NCBI GenBank assembly: GCA_035510695.1
Contig: DATKGO010000091.1
Span: forward strand, 1-25,953
Length of the DNA: 25,953 nt
Reading direction: 5' to 3'
Source of the DNA: DAIDHK01 sp035510695
GTDB taxonomy: Bacteria; Patescibacteriota; Microgenomatia; Levybacterales; UBA12049
Below, in pieces: positions 1-7,355 of the stretch (position 1 is its first letter; each line of letters opens with the position of its first letter). The notes under the pieces are model-generated. The model saw only the letters and a program-made list of their open reading frames with translations, was not told the origin of the DNA and made no database searches. A program made the translations under genes and the position numbers.

Positions 1-188
1 ACAGCGTAGTTGAATTTGAAGCCTATGCCTTACAAAATACTGATACTATTCAGAAATCTCTTACCTGTCAAAAAACCAGAAGAATTATTGAAGACCGTTT
101 TTATTTCCCTTTTAATGCACATAATGTATTGACATACTACCCTTCTACCCTTGATAATGTTAATGAAGAGCTTGCGGAAAAAGTTTAG
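1..188 (+). CDS. 3' end of an unrecognised gene (partial)
   Basis: An open frame runs in from the window edge (codons from base 3) and stops at TAG 186-188. The visible 61 residues are soluble and end in a polar, acidic stretch (DNVNEELAEKV). No in-frame start is visible, so the gene begins outside the window. I do not recognise the family from this tail; FYFPFNAHN is faintly like the PPYGAHN region of polysaccharide deacetylases, but that is too weak to name it. The next gene follows after 52 nt containing a hairpin and a strong ribosome binding site, so the two may be co-transcribed. Confidence 0.55.
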   Translation, partial: SVVEFEAYALQNTDTIQKSLTCQKTRRIIEDRFYFPFNAHNVLTYYPSTLDNVNEELAEKV

Positions 189-189
189 G

Positions 190-237
190 AGCGAAGCCCG
201 CCTTCGCTGAAGCTATGGCGGGTAAAGGAGGTGAAAA
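190..237 (+). promoter_or_regulatory. GC-rich hairpin plus perfect Shine-Dalgarno
   Basis: CCCGCC at 197-202 pairs with GGCGGG at 217-222. An alternative stem, AGCGAAG (190-196) with CTTCGCT (202-208), uses overlapping bases, so the two folds exclude each other. Directly after it, AAAGGAGGTGA is fully complementary to the usual 16S rRNA 3' end and sits 5-6 nt before ATG 241. A similar palindrome and binding site precede the small membrane protein gene starting at 4505 on the minus strand. Confidence 0.6.
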
Positions 238-240
238 AAT

Positions 241-456
241 ATGAAAGCATTACACATGGTTGCCTTCTTACTGGTAATAATTGGAGCACTAAATTGGCTT
301 CTAGTAGCATTGGGATTTAATTTAGTTACTTTCGTTTTCGGATCAATACCGGCACTTGAAGAGCTGGTCTATATTCTTGTTGGACTATCAGCAATTTATT
401 TATTGTTCGTTCACAGAGCAGAATGCAAAGTTTGTTCCGAAAAAAGTAAAAGATAA
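241..456 (+). CDS. DUF378 family small membrane protein (YuzA-like)
   Basis: 71 residues with two membrane segments (about 5-25 and 40-57) and a short cytoplasmic tail holding two cysteines (AECKVC). The N-terminal pattern KALHMVAFLLVIIGALNWLLVALG matches the DUF378/COG2155 family, in which the GxLNWxLVG core is the hallmark. The biochemical role of the family is unknown. The start is fixed by the perfect Shine-Dalgarno just upstream. It converges on the MFS efflux gene with a single base between the two stop codons and no obvious terminator, so transcripts probably overlap at their 3' ends. Confidence 0.85.
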   Translation: MKALHMVAFLLVIIGALNWLLVALGFNLVTFVFGSIPALEELVYILVGLSAIYLLFVHRAECKVCSEKSKR

Positions 457-457
457 A

Positions 458-1999
458 CTAAAGTTCTAAGGGTTGCTGTTCTTCTTTTAGGAGTTTAGCA
501 CCGATAGTTTTTTTGGTGTCTCGGACAAAAAGTGCGGCAATACCGCCTATGAATGTAAATGCCGCTGCAACGGTAAATACTGTTCCGTAGGCAGCGATAT
601 TTGCTTTTACTTCCATCAGACCAACCACTGTTTGAATAATAGTCGGATTGGTGGTATTTACGGCTGAAAAATGTTGTATGTTGAAAAGCTGACTATAGAT
701 ATTATTTGTCAAAATTGTGGCGAAAATAGCCGTTCCAAATGCTCCGGCAATATTTCTCGCCAATGCCAAAACAGATGATGCTTGACCAACCTCTTCCAAA
801 GGCACACTGCTGGTCGCTGCCTGAGTCAATGCCGGTAGACCTGCTCCCAGACCGGCTGCTAAAAGGAACAATAAACCGGAAATATGCCAGAAAGACCATT
901 TGATATCCAGTCCGCTAAAAAGAAACATGATAAATGCGGCCCAAAACATGCCTACGGCAGTTAAATAATTACCGGGAATTTTCCCTACCATTCGTCCGCC
1001 AATCTGAGCTGACATCATCATGCCAATCGCCATCGGGATAAATACATAACCGGATTTGGTCACAGAATATCCTAAATATGTTTGCACGAAAAGCGGAATA
1101 AGAAAGATACCGCCAATCATTCCCATAAAAGAAATGAAAGAGGTAATAATGGAAGTAGTGAAGACGCGGTCTTTAAAAAATTTCAAATCGATAATCGGCT
1201 CGCGCTGATGCTGCTCAAACCAGATAAATGCTATCATCGAGACTGTACTTACAATATATGTAATAATGCTATTAAGACTTCCCCAACCCCAACTTTGACC
1301 TTGATCCAATACCAAAACCATTGTACCAAGTGAAACTCCCAACAATATAGATCCTTCAAAATCAAAATGTTTCAAATGTGTGGTACCTTTCACCGTTTCT
1401 TTTACATAACGCATAGCCATAAGAGTTCCGATAATGCCAAGAGGTACATTCACATAGAAAACGGAACGCCAAGAAAAATTATCAATTAACGGACCTCCGA
1501 TAAGCGGCCCGAAAATAATAGCCGCGGCGAAAATTGCCGACCACATACCCATAGCCTGAGCACGCAACCTTCGATCGGTGAAATTATAGGCGATAATGGA
1601 AAGGGCAATAGGATAGTCAATGGAAACGGTAATTGCTTGCAAAATTCTGAAAAAAATCAGAGAGGGAAAATTAAACGACAAACCGGCTAAGGCAGAAGTA
1701 AAAGTAAAACCAAGTATTCCCCAAATGTACAACCGTTTTCTTCCAATCATGTCACCAAGTTTGCCGAAAACAGGCACGAAAATAGCGTTAGCGATAATAT
1801 AGGCAGTGGCAATCCAACTGGCTTGCGAAACAGTGATGCCAAACTCGGAGATAATTTTAGGTAATGCGAGATTAACGATACTTCCATCAAGCCTTCCCAA
1901 AAAACTTGAGATCATAACTGTCGCGAGGATCAACCACTGATCACGTGTAAATCCCTGACTTTTTTCTTCTTTTTTTTCGCTGGAAGTTTTTTTTGCCAT
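458..1999 (-). CDS. MFS drug efflux transporter, DHA2 family (EmrB/QacA type, 14 helices)
   Basis: 513 residues with about 14 hydrophobic segments, the usual size for the DHA2 drug:proton antiporters. The N-terminus is lysine-rich and cytoplasmic. RLDGSIVNLALPKI in helix 1 is the motif typical of EmrB/QacA. GKLGDMIGRKR (loop 2-3) is MFS motif A, and IFGPLIGGPLID carries the antiporter motif C. It should export lipophilic drugs in exchange for protons at the plasma membrane. It is the last gene of a minus-strand operon after MarR and two HlyD-like genes, the EmrAB pattern. A 56-nt AT-rich gap separates it from the preceding gene; no Shine-Dalgarno is visible at ATG 1999. Substrate is not predictable. 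Confidence 0.92.
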   Translation of the reverse strand: MAKKTSSEKKEEKSQGFTRDQWLILATVMISSFLGRLDGSIVNLALPKIISEFGITVSQASWIATAYIIANAIFVPVFGKLGDMIGRKRLYIWGILGFTFTSALAGLSFNFPSLIFFRILQAITVSIDYPIALSIIAYNFTDRRLRAQAMGMWSAIFAAAIIFGPLIGGPLIDNFSWRSVFYVNVPLGIIGTLMAMRYVKETVKGTTHLKHFDFEGSILLGVSLGTMVLVLDQGQSWGWGSLNSIITYIVSTVSMIAFIWFEQHQREPIIDLKFFKDRVFTTSIITSFISFMGMIGGIFLIPLFVQTYLGYSVTKSGYVFIPMAIGMMMSAQIGGRMVGKIPGNYLTAVGMFWAAFIMFLFSGLDIKWSFWHISGLLFLLAAGLGAGLPALTQAATSSVPLEEVGQASSVLALARNIAGAFGTAIFATILTNNIYSQLFNIQHFSAVNTTNPTIIQTVVGLMEVKANIAAYGTVFTVAAAFTFIGGIAALFVRDTKKTIGAKLLKEEQQPLEL

Positions 2000-2055
2000 A
2001 ATTCAAGATTTCAAATTTTAAATTAATTGAAAATTAAAAATTGTAAATTGAAAAT

Positions 2056-2697
2056 TTATTTAGTTCCGGTATAGACGGTCATCTTCGCCGACATCCCGTT
2101 TTTGATCTGAGGATAAGCAGCAGAATTGAATCTGGCGTAAATTACAAACTGTTGTGTCGGCCTCTCGGTAGAAATAGAAAAAGCAATTTGTGACTGTTTG
2201 GCTGTTGGACCTATTTCGTCTACGTATCCCCAGAATGTTTGACCGGGAAGAGCATCAACAGTAAATGAAACAACTTGCCCCACGCGGACATTATTCAATC
2301 CTTTATTTTCATCCAAAGTTCCGGCAACTCTCAAATCCGGCTGCTGAATAAGCTGTACCACAGGATTAGCAGAAGACACAATGCTGCCGATTTGCGTATT
2401 TGCCATGACAATTAAACCGTCGGTATCGGCTCTCAAAGTCTGTGTGCTTGTAACCGCCAGTTGGTCACCTTTCTTTATCGTCTCGCCCTCATAAACGTCA
2501 ATTTCAGTCAATTTACTTGGCTGATCCGGTGAAACACTGATAATGGGAGCCTGCATAAGAGAATTGTCTATAAAGACGCGGTTAACATTTAAATTATAAA
2601 ATAGATAAGCGGCAACCAAAATAATGGCCAGAAAAATACTAATTACAATTCTTCGAGTTTTCGGATCTTTAAATAATCTACTGAATAATTTACTCAT
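2056..2697 (-). CDS. Short HlyD/EmrA-like membrane fusion protein
   Basis: 213 residues: a basic N-terminus, one membrane anchor (about 14-34, VISIFLAIILVAAYLFY), then an extracytoplasmic part with a split barrel-sandwich (lipoyl-like) domain. YEGETIKKGDQLAV and TDGLIVMANTQIGSIV are typical of HlyD/EmrA proteins. A C-terminal beta-barrel region follows (GQVVSFTVDALPGQTFWGYVDEIGP). The long coiled-coil hairpin of classical EmrA is missing. Its ATG overlaps the TGA of the upstream HlyD gene by four bases (ATGA), implying translational coupling. It probably partners the MFS pump; two adaptors for one pump is unusual. Confidence 0.75.
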   Translation of the reverse strand: MSKLFSRLFKDPKTRRIVISIFLAIILVAAYLFYNLNVNRVFIDNSLMQAPIISVSPDQPSKLTEIDVYEGETIKKGDQLAVTSTQTLRADTDGLIVMANTQIGSIVSSANPVVQLIQQPDLRVAGTLDENKGLNNVRVGQVVSFTVDALPGQTFWGYVDEIGPTAKQSQIAFSISTERPTQQFVIYARFNSAAYPQIKNGMSAKMTVYTGTK

Positions 2698-3812
2698 AGC
2701 ATTTGATAATGTTTAGCCGCGATAGCTGCCGGATTAACAATAACCGTATCTTGTGACGACAAACCGCTTAATATTTCAATCATATTCCCATGGGTCTTAC
2801 CCAAAGTTACGTTTTTAAGTACCGGTTTACCGCTTTCCATAACCCAAACCGCCTGATGATTGAGCACTGTCCATGTAGGTACAAGCATGACTGTATTACT
2901 TACCGAACTGGTAATAGTTACTATACCTGTCTGGTCAAGTTTGGCTGAGGACAAAATTCCCGGAGCGCTGACATCCACCTGATAGATTCCTTCACCATCA
3001 GGCAAAGTTTGTTTATTCGGATAGATTTTACTGACCGTACCGGAAAAAGTTTGGTTAGGCATACCGTTTATTTGCACTGTAGCAGTCGCACCGATTTGTA
3101 TAAAATCAATATCATTTTCACTCACTTGAGCTCTAAAAACCATAGTCGAAGGATCGGCGACTACAAACGTAGTTGTCGGGCCGATATTTTGACCGGCTAC
3201 ATTCACATCTTCATGAGTTAAAATTCCTGTTAGGGGAGAGGTGAGCGTTGAAAGCTGTAAGGCGTAATTGGCCAATTCAACATTGATTACAGAATTGTCT
3301 AAATTTGCTTGGTTCTCGTCAACAATTCGCTTAGCAACATCGTTAAGATAATTAGTTGCAGAATTATCTACTCCGTATTGTCCAATGCCTGCACCATAAT
3401 AATTTGATTCTCCACGTTGTGTATCTTGTAGAATTTGGTTATTACTATTTTGCTGTGTTTGATCAAAATTATCACGTGTTGAACGATAATTATTTAAGGC
3501 TGCTGTTAATTGTCGCTGCAATTGATATGTATCTAACTGAGCAACTGTTTGCCCCTGAGATACTTTATCTCCCTCCTGGAAAGGAACACTGACCAATTTG
3601 CCGCCGGTTTGAAAATTTAAGGTTGCTTGATTTTGCGCGGTAACTGATCCATTGGCGACAATCTGTGAAGAAACGGGTTTTACAGCTACACTATCTGTTC
3701 GTAACGCAGTCGCATTTGCCTGAGTGATTGAAGCCTGAATACTGGCAACACCAAGCACAAGGGTAATAACAATACAGATAATAATGGTGATAAATAATTT
3801 TTTATTTTTCAT
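2694..3812 (-). CDS. HlyD-family efflux adaptor (membrane fusion protein)
   Basis: 372 residues with an N-terminal membrane anchor or signal (about 7-28), a split lipoyl domain (TGGKLVSVPFQEGDKVSQGQTVAQLD and LTSPLTGILTHEDVNVAGQNIG), a coiled-coil insertion of roughly 90 residues rich in Q and N between the halves, and beta-barrel and membrane-proximal domains (ATVQINGMPNQTFSGTVSKIYP). This is the order of RND/MacA-type adaptors. It lies second in the MarR-HlyD-HlyD-MFS operon, its start overlapping the end of marR by 11 nt. If the host has one membrane, as CPR bacteria are thought to, the protein cannot dock to a TolC channel in the classical way. Confidence 0.85.
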   Translation of the reverse strand: MKNKKLFITIIICIVITLVLGVASIQASITQANATALRTDSVAVKPVSSQIVANGSVTAQNQATLNFQTGGKLVSVPFQEGDKVSQGQTVAQLDTYQLQRQLTAALNNYRSTRDNFDQTQQNSNNQILQDTQRGESNYYGAGIGQYGVDNSATNYLNDVAKRIVDENQANLDNSVINVELANYALQLSTLTSPLTGILTHEDVNVAGQNIGPTTTFVVADPSTMVFRAQVSENDIDFIQIGATATVQINGMPNQTFSGTVSKIYPNKQTLPDGEGIYQVDVSAPGILSSAKLDQTGIVTITSSVSNTVMLVPTWTVLNHQAVWVMESGKPVLKNVTLGKTHGNMIEILSGLSSQDTVIVNPAAIAAKHYQML

Positions 3813-4248
3813 GTGACTCTTCTATATTAGCAATTAATTGCTTTAAAATCTTCAATAAGTTTTTTTGGTCATTTTGTGAAAGATAGGAAAGCATCAAACT
3901 AAATTTTCTGTTTCTTTCTTTTATGGCTTCTTCAAGTATTTTCTCTCCATTTTCCGTTAATACTATATGAACAACCCTTCTGTCTTTCTTATCCTGTTTT
4001 CTTTTTACAAATTTCAAATCAACCAATTTATCCAGCAAGCTGGTGGCTGTAGGTTTTTCCACTCCAAAATATTCTGCAATTTCGCTCATTTGCACAGGCT
4101 GTTTATTCTTTAAAAACATAAGCGCGTGCATTTGGATATTACTTATTTGCATGGTAAGATTCTTACCCATGTCGTCCTTCATCAGCCGAAACAGCTTAAA
4201 AAAGACTTCTTCAAATTCACTGCATGAATTATTATTGTTAGTAGGCAT
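3802..4248 (-). CDS. MarR-family transcriptional regulator
   Basis: 148 residues, normal MarR length. The winged helix-turn-helix is clear: MSEIAEYFGVEKPTATSLLDKL forms the recognition region and DKKDRRVVHIVLTENG the wing, flanked by helices for dimerisation. Such proteins usually repress efflux genes until a ligand binds. It is the first gene of the efflux operon, and its promoter carries a palindrome over the -10 box, so autorepression of the whole operon is the natural reading. Distance from the -10 box to the ATG is about 25 nt and no good Shine-Dalgarno is visible. Ligand unknown. Confidence 0.92.
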   Translation of the reverse strand: MPTNNNNSCSEFEEVFFKLFRLMKDDMGKNLTMQISNIQMHALMFLKNKQPVQMSEIAEYFGVEKPTATSLLDKLVDLKFVKRKQDKKDRRVVHIVLTENGEKILEEAIKERNRKFSLMLSYLSQNDQKNLLKILKQLIANIEESHEK

Positions 4249-4252
4249 AACA

Positions 4253-4302
4253 GTTAGACAATCTAATGATTAGATTATAATACGGTTAGACTCACTTGTC
4301 AA
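4253..4302 (-). promoter_or_regulatory. Consensus sigma-70 promoter with MarR-type operator
   Basis: On the minus strand TTGACA (4302-4297) is followed by a 17-nt spacer and TATAAT (4279-4274), a perfect consensus. AATCTAAT-G-ATTAGATT (4260-4276) is a perfect 8-bp inverted repeat overlapping the -10 box and the probable start point. Two more half-sites reading GTTAGAC on the plus strand lie at 4253-4259 and 4285-4291, one of them inside the spacer. The layout predicts tight repression by the MarR protein encoded immediately downstream. Confidence 0.85.
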
Positions 4303-4325
4303 GTCCGGACTTTACTTTTGGGGAA

Positions 4326-4505
4326 TTATTTAATAATAAAAAGAATCTTAATTAAGATAGCAAATATCGCTGCTCCATTAAAAAAAATAATAAGTCCAAC
4401 CGGGGAGCCCCAACCATACCATTTATTGATTTCGGGATTCCCAATAATTCCGACAGCCTGAAGCTTTGCGAGATGTTCTATGTGTTTGTCTTCTAAATTA
4501 TTCAT
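4326..4505 (-). CDS. Small single-span membrane protein, unknown
   Basis: 59 residues: a charged N-terminal helix (NNLEDKHIEHLAKLQ), a turn (NPEINKWYGWGSP), then one membrane helix (GLIIFFNGAAIFAILIKILFIIK). I do not recognise a family. Its reality rests on a strong Shine-Dalgarno (AAGGAGGGTGA) placed 5 nt before ATG 4505. A GTG at 4514 is in frame but lies inside that binding site, so I rejected it. It is read in the same direction as the efflux operon but ends upstream of that operon's promoter, so it is probably separate. Confidence 0.6.
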   Translation of the reverse strand: MNNLEDKHIEHLAKLQAVGIIGNPEINKWYGWGSPVGLIIFFNGAAIFAILIKILFIIK

Positions 4506-4522
4506 ATTTTTCACCCTCCTTC

Positions 4523-4560
4523 GCCTGCCGTAATTTTAATGAAGGCAGGCTTCGGCGGGC
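4523..4560 (-). promoter_or_regulatory. GC-rich hairpin in leader of the small membrane protein gene
   Basis: GCCTGCC (4523-4529) and GGCAGGC (4544-4550) form a 7-bp stem around an AT-rich loop; GGCGGGC at 4554-4560 could compete for the same strand. It lies directly before the Shine-Dalgarno of the gene starting at 4505, as does the hairpin at 190-222 for the DUF378 gene. It could be a dispersed palindromic repeat or a leader structure. Confidence 0.5.
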
Positions 4561-4580
4561 AAAGCCTCCTTTTAAATTGA

Positions 4581-5090
4581 TTAGATATCCAAATATTCCA
4601 CAGTATTTTCATCATGTTTTGCGTATTCGGTAAGAGTGTAATATAGATCAGCAGGCAGCTTATCTTTTAATTCTTCAGTAGATTTACCGACTAATAAATC
4701 ACACCGTTTTGGATTGATTAAATAGTCACCACTTTCTTTCCACTCTTTACTGTTGGTTAGAAGACTGGCTTTATATAGTGTTTCCAGCAATACTGCCCAA
4801 TTTTCTTTCTGCGTACGGTATATTGTGGCCTTTTGATACCACTGCTTATCGTCGCTAAAACCGGACCAATCACCAATCCATGAACCAATAAAGCGTTGTT
4901 CCCGTTCTAAGCTGTCTTTTCCAACTTTAACCGTAATTTCCTTCATCCCTTTCTTTTTAGCCTGATTTCGGGAAACAAATTCGCTTAAAGCGCGGACAAT
5001 AACAGAGGAGAGAGCTTCACCGGCAATTTCTTTGGCTTGCTCAAACAAAGAGGCATCTTTTTCTGACACATAAATAGTTTTATTTGGCAT
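4581..5090 (-). CDS. EXLDI family protein
   Basis: 169 residues ending in VEYLDI, the C-terminal EXLDI signature that names this family (TIGR04342). The N-terminus (MPNKTIYVSEKDASLFEQAKEIAG...SVIVRALSEFV) is the other conserved block and looks like a short strand plus helices, as in small DNA-binding or dimerisation modules. Function is not known to me. A longer frame extends upstream to 5243, but it runs through the promoter, so ATG 5090 is chosen; it also matches where the family starts. The -10 box ends 8 nt before the ATG, so the message has almost no leader. Fic 1 lies just upstream on the same strand, separated by this promoter and a repeat fragment. Confidence 0.8.
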   Translation of the reverse strand: MPNKTIYVSEKDASLFEQAKEIAGEALSSVIVRALSEFVSRNQAKKKGMKEITVKVGKDSLEREQRFIGSWIGDWSGFSDDKQWYQKATIYRTQKENWAVLLETLYKASLLTNSKEWKESGDYLINPKRCDLLVGKSTEELKDKLPADLYYTLTEYAKHDENTVEYLDI

Positions 5091-5093
5091 ATG

Positions 5094-5128
5094 CGTATAG
5101 TATACATATACGTATATATAGATGTCAA
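5094..5128 (-). promoter_or_regulatory. Promoter of the EXLDI gene, near leaderless, with inverted repeat
   Basis: Minus-strand TTGACA (5128-5123), 18-nt spacer, TATACT (5104-5099), then 8 nt to the ATG at 5090. CGTATA (5112-5107) and TATACG (5099-5094) form an inverted repeat spanning the -10 box, a probable operator. No Shine-Dalgarno fits in the remaining space. Confidence 0.7.
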
Positions 5129-5136
5129 GAGGGAGC

Positions 5137-5155
5137 TTCGAAAAAAGTGAACTAG
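5137..5155 (+). repeat. Repeat R, 3' fragment (copy R3)
   Basis: The 17 bases TTCGAAAAAAGTGAACT (5137-5153) are identical to 6263-6279 at the end of R1, and as in R1 and R2 they are followed by bases making a stop codon (here TAG) after GTG AAC. Only the last part of the repeat is present. It lies between the EXLDI promoter and the 3' end of Fic 1. Confidence 0.6.
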
Positions 5156-5166
5156 CGGAATACTTC

Positions 5167-6051
5167 TTAAAGTATTGCAGAAATACCGATTTTCCAAACT
5201 CCTTTTTCGCGAAATGCCGGAATTGTTTGACGTTTTGCAGCATTAAGAACAGTCGGTACTAATTTCCTAATTTTTTGGGCGTATTCGGTTACTGGAATTA
5301 TTGAATCACCTTTTAGATAGGCTATACGTTTGTGCAAAGATTCCAAAAGCGCAAGGTAAATGATTCTTTCCATAATTTTTGTCTTTTTATCATCTCTGTA
5401 TTCTTGAAAACCTTTATAATACCCTTGTTTCTCTTTATCTCGTATAATAATGCAGGGGAAACCTAACCGCTGTAATTGGTAGTTAATTATAACCCGACCA
5501 ATTCTTCCGTTTCCATCATTGAAGGGATGGAGAGTTTCAAAATCAAGATGGAATTTAGCAATTTTATCTGTAAAATACTTATCATGCTCGCTTGTATATT
5601 CCAAAAGAATATTTTCAATCGCTAACTCAATATGCTCCGGAGCAGGCGCTATGTGTGTACCGACGCGAACATATTCACCCTTAGCTCTAAATCTTCCTGC
5701 AATACTATCATCTATATTTCCGATAAGCATCTGGTGAAGAAGCAATATCATCTTTGCAGAAATTTCTTCCTGTTGGGACTTAGTCCGCATATATTCAATA
5801 ACACGAGCTAAATTTTTTGCTTCAAAAACTTCTCTAAGTGAAACATCTCTAGAAACATCCATTTCCAGCAATATTTTTTCCGTTTCCTTAAGTGTTAGGG
5901 TAGAATTTTCTATTGCATTAGAATTATAAACCATTTCGGGAATTTCAGCCTCCTGAATTAGCTTGAGAAGAGATTCTTTGCCAATTTTTAATCGATCATA
6001 TTCGGCCTTAAGCTCTTTTATTTTATCTTTAATGGGTTGTGAAGTAGCCAT
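5167..6051 (-). CDS. Fic family protein 1 (probable AMPylase), self-inhibited type
   Basis: 294 residues. HPFNDGNGRIGR (residues 175-186) is a complete Fic motif with catalytic His, the anion-binding GNGR and the final Arg. SNAIEN (44-49) fits the inhibitory [S/T]xxxE[G/N] helix, whose Glu blocks ATP binding, so this is a class II Fic protein with built-in control. The last 45 residues (TEYAQKIRKLVPTVLNAAKRQTIPAF...GVWKIG) resemble an excisionase-like DNA-binding tail. Such enzymes usually transfer AMP to Ser, Thr or Tyr of target proteins; the target is unknown. ATG 6051 sits six bases after a -10 box, so the message looks leaderless. A second, different Fic gene lies next door. Confidence 0.88.
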   Translation of the reverse strand: MATSQPIKDKIKELKAEYDRLKIGKESLLKLIQEAEIPEMVYNSNAIENSTLTLKETEKILLEMDVSRDVSLREVFEAKNLARVIEYMRTKSQQEEISAKMILLLHQMLIGNIDDSIAGRFRAKGEYVRVGTHIAPAPEHIELAIENILLEYTSEHDKYFTDKIAKFHLDFETLHPFNDGNGRIGRVIINYQLQRLGFPCIIIRDKEKQGYYKGFQEYRDDKKTKIMERIIYLALLESLHKRIAYLKGDSIIPVTEYAQKIRKLVPTVLNAAKRQTIPAFREKGVWKIGISAIL

Positions 6052-6101
6052 AAGAGCATATTAGCATATTCACGGTTTTTTGTCAAGATACCGTGAATAT
6101 G
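6052..6101 (-). promoter_or_regulatory. Leaderless promoter of Fic 1 with 12-bp operator repeat
   Basis: Minus-strand TTGACA (6086-6081), 17-nt spacer, TAATAT (6063-6058), six bases, then ATG 6051. A perfect 12-bp inverted repeat, CATATTCACGGT at 6065-6076 and ACCGTGAATATG at 6090-6101, brackets the -35 box with a 13-nt centre. A third half-site ATTCACGGT occurs at 6120-6128. The symmetry points to a dimeric repressor, possibly the Fic protein's own C-terminal domain. Confidence 0.78.
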
Positions 6102-6148
6102 TTACATATATCGAGTCTGATTCACGGTGTTTTTAGCAAAAAGAGGCT

Positions 6149-6281
6149 AGTCGAACTTGTTCGGCCTTGGATAACCAAACTCATGCTTGCGTACCAAGAG
6201 CGAGAAGAGTCAGAGAACGATTTCCTATTACTAGAAAAAACTAAATTTTCTAGATCTTATTATTCGAAAAAAGTGAACTGA
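6149..6281 (+). repeat. Repeat R, full copy (R1)
   Basis: About 133 bp closely similar to 7573-7702 (R2). Read on the plus strand both encode a related tail: PWITKLMLAYQEREESEND here and PWIAKLMLAYKGQEESEYD in R2, ending YYSKKVN or YYTKKVN and a stop. Many differences between copies fall in third codon positions, as if the repeat were once the end of a protein gene. No full gene remains. It begins with a TCGAACT core like an antisense tRNA T-loop and lies between the Fic 1 promoter and the end of Fic 2. Confidence 0.7.
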
Positions 6282-6299
6282 TGCTTAAAATATCTCTTA

Positions 6300-7346
6300 T
6301 TACTTAACGTATTCTAATCCCTTTTCTGTAAGTGTATAAAATGTTCCTTTACTCATTCCATTTCTCTGCAGTAAACTCAATGTTACTAATTTATTAACTG
6401 CGTTGTATGTACCTTTCCTGCTTAATTCAGAAACTTGTAAATAATCTGCAATTTTCGCAGTTTCTTTTTCAAAAGTAAGCTTTAGAAGAGTTAATTGAAT
6501 ATCACTAATCCATTGTTTTTTGCTTACTATTTTACTTTTTTGAGATACTTCATCAATCCTTGACCTTGCCCGTTCTGCTTCAATAAGCATTCCTTCTACA
6601 TAATACTCAAGCCAACTTGTTAGATCAGGTTTTCCTTCTATTCGATACTTGTCTGCTGAATTTAAGGCTTCGTAATACGCTTTTCTATTTCTATTATAAT
6701 AACTTTCAAGAGCAAAAAAACTTGTCATATCATAACCATTTTGCTTAAGCATTAATGTAGTAAGAACTCTTGTAGTTCTTCCATTCCCATCAACAAACGG
6801 ATGAATAGCAACTAATTGGTAATGCGCAATACCTGTATAAAGGATCGGGGAGAGATTTTGTGGCTCAGGATTTTGGATCCAATTGACGAATTCTTCCATC
6901 AGTGCAGGCACTTGTGTATGTTTAGGAGGTAAGTAATCACCAACAATGACTTGTCCTGTTCTATAATGTCCCGCAGCCTGATCCTTAATATCTTGTAAAA
7001 TAATTGCATTAAGTTTTTTAATAAGATCTTCTGATATAGATTCTTTGTCCTCATGAGGATACTTTTCTATATAATCAAGGGCTTTATTATAGTTGATAAT
7101 TTCTTTTATATCCTGTTCTTGTGCATGTATTTTTTTTCCTTCTAACACTTCTTTTACTTGACCTTCAGTGAGTGTATTTCCTTCAATTGCAGTCGATGCA
7201 TGTACAGTCTCCGCGGTCACTTTAGAGATAAACTCTTTTTTGTATCCCTCAGGAAGCTGTACTGCTTTAAAGTATCCAAAAATGGCTCCGATTGCCTCTA
7301 TATTTTTTGTGAGTTTAGGAGTAATTTGAAAATAGGGAATAAACAT
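6300..7346 (-). CDS. Fic family protein 2 with C-terminal winged helix
   Basis: 348 residues from the start chosen here. HPFVDGNGRTTR (about 182-193) is a full Fic motif and STAIEGN (about 51-57) the inhibitory helix, so it too is class II. The layout (N-terminal helical domain, Fic core, a helical linker, then a winged helix from about residue 265 to the end, including ETAKIADYLQVSELSRKGTYNAVNKL) matches the common 'Fic/DOC N plus HTH' proteins. An ATG at 7376 lies inside the promoter upstream of the -10 box, so ATG 7346 is preferred. It shares only the Fic core with Fic 1 and is not a recent duplicate. The C-terminal domain may bind the triple repeat in its own promoter. Confidence 0.88.
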   Translation of the reverse strand: MFIPYFQITPKLTKNIEAIGAIFGYFKAVQLPEGYKKEFISKVTAETVHASTAIEGNTLTEGQVKEVLEGKKIHAQEQDIKEIINYNKALDYIEKYPHEDKESISEDLIKKLNAIILQDIKDQAAGHYRTGQVIVGDYLPPKHTQVPALMEEFVNWIQNPEPQNLSPILYTGIAHYQLVAIHPFVDGNGRTTRVLTTLMLKQNGYDMTSFFALESYYNRNRKAYYEALNSADKYRIEGKPDLTSWLEYYVEGMLIEAERARSRIDEVSQKSKIVSKKQWISDIQLTLLKLTFEKETAKIADYLQVSELSRKGTYNAVNKLVTLSLLQRNGMSKGTFYTLTEKGLEYVK

Positions 7347-7355
7347 AGGTAATAT

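Noticed and set aside
5091..5243. Longer EXLDI protein starting at 5243
   Set aside because: The extra 51 residues are translated from the promoter, the operator and the end of Fic 1; the family begins at MPNKTIYV.
6093..6281. Small plus-strand gene of 62 codons
   Set aside because: It is mostly repeat R, shared with 7505-7702, and its first codons run through the Fic 1 promoter region. No ribosome site.
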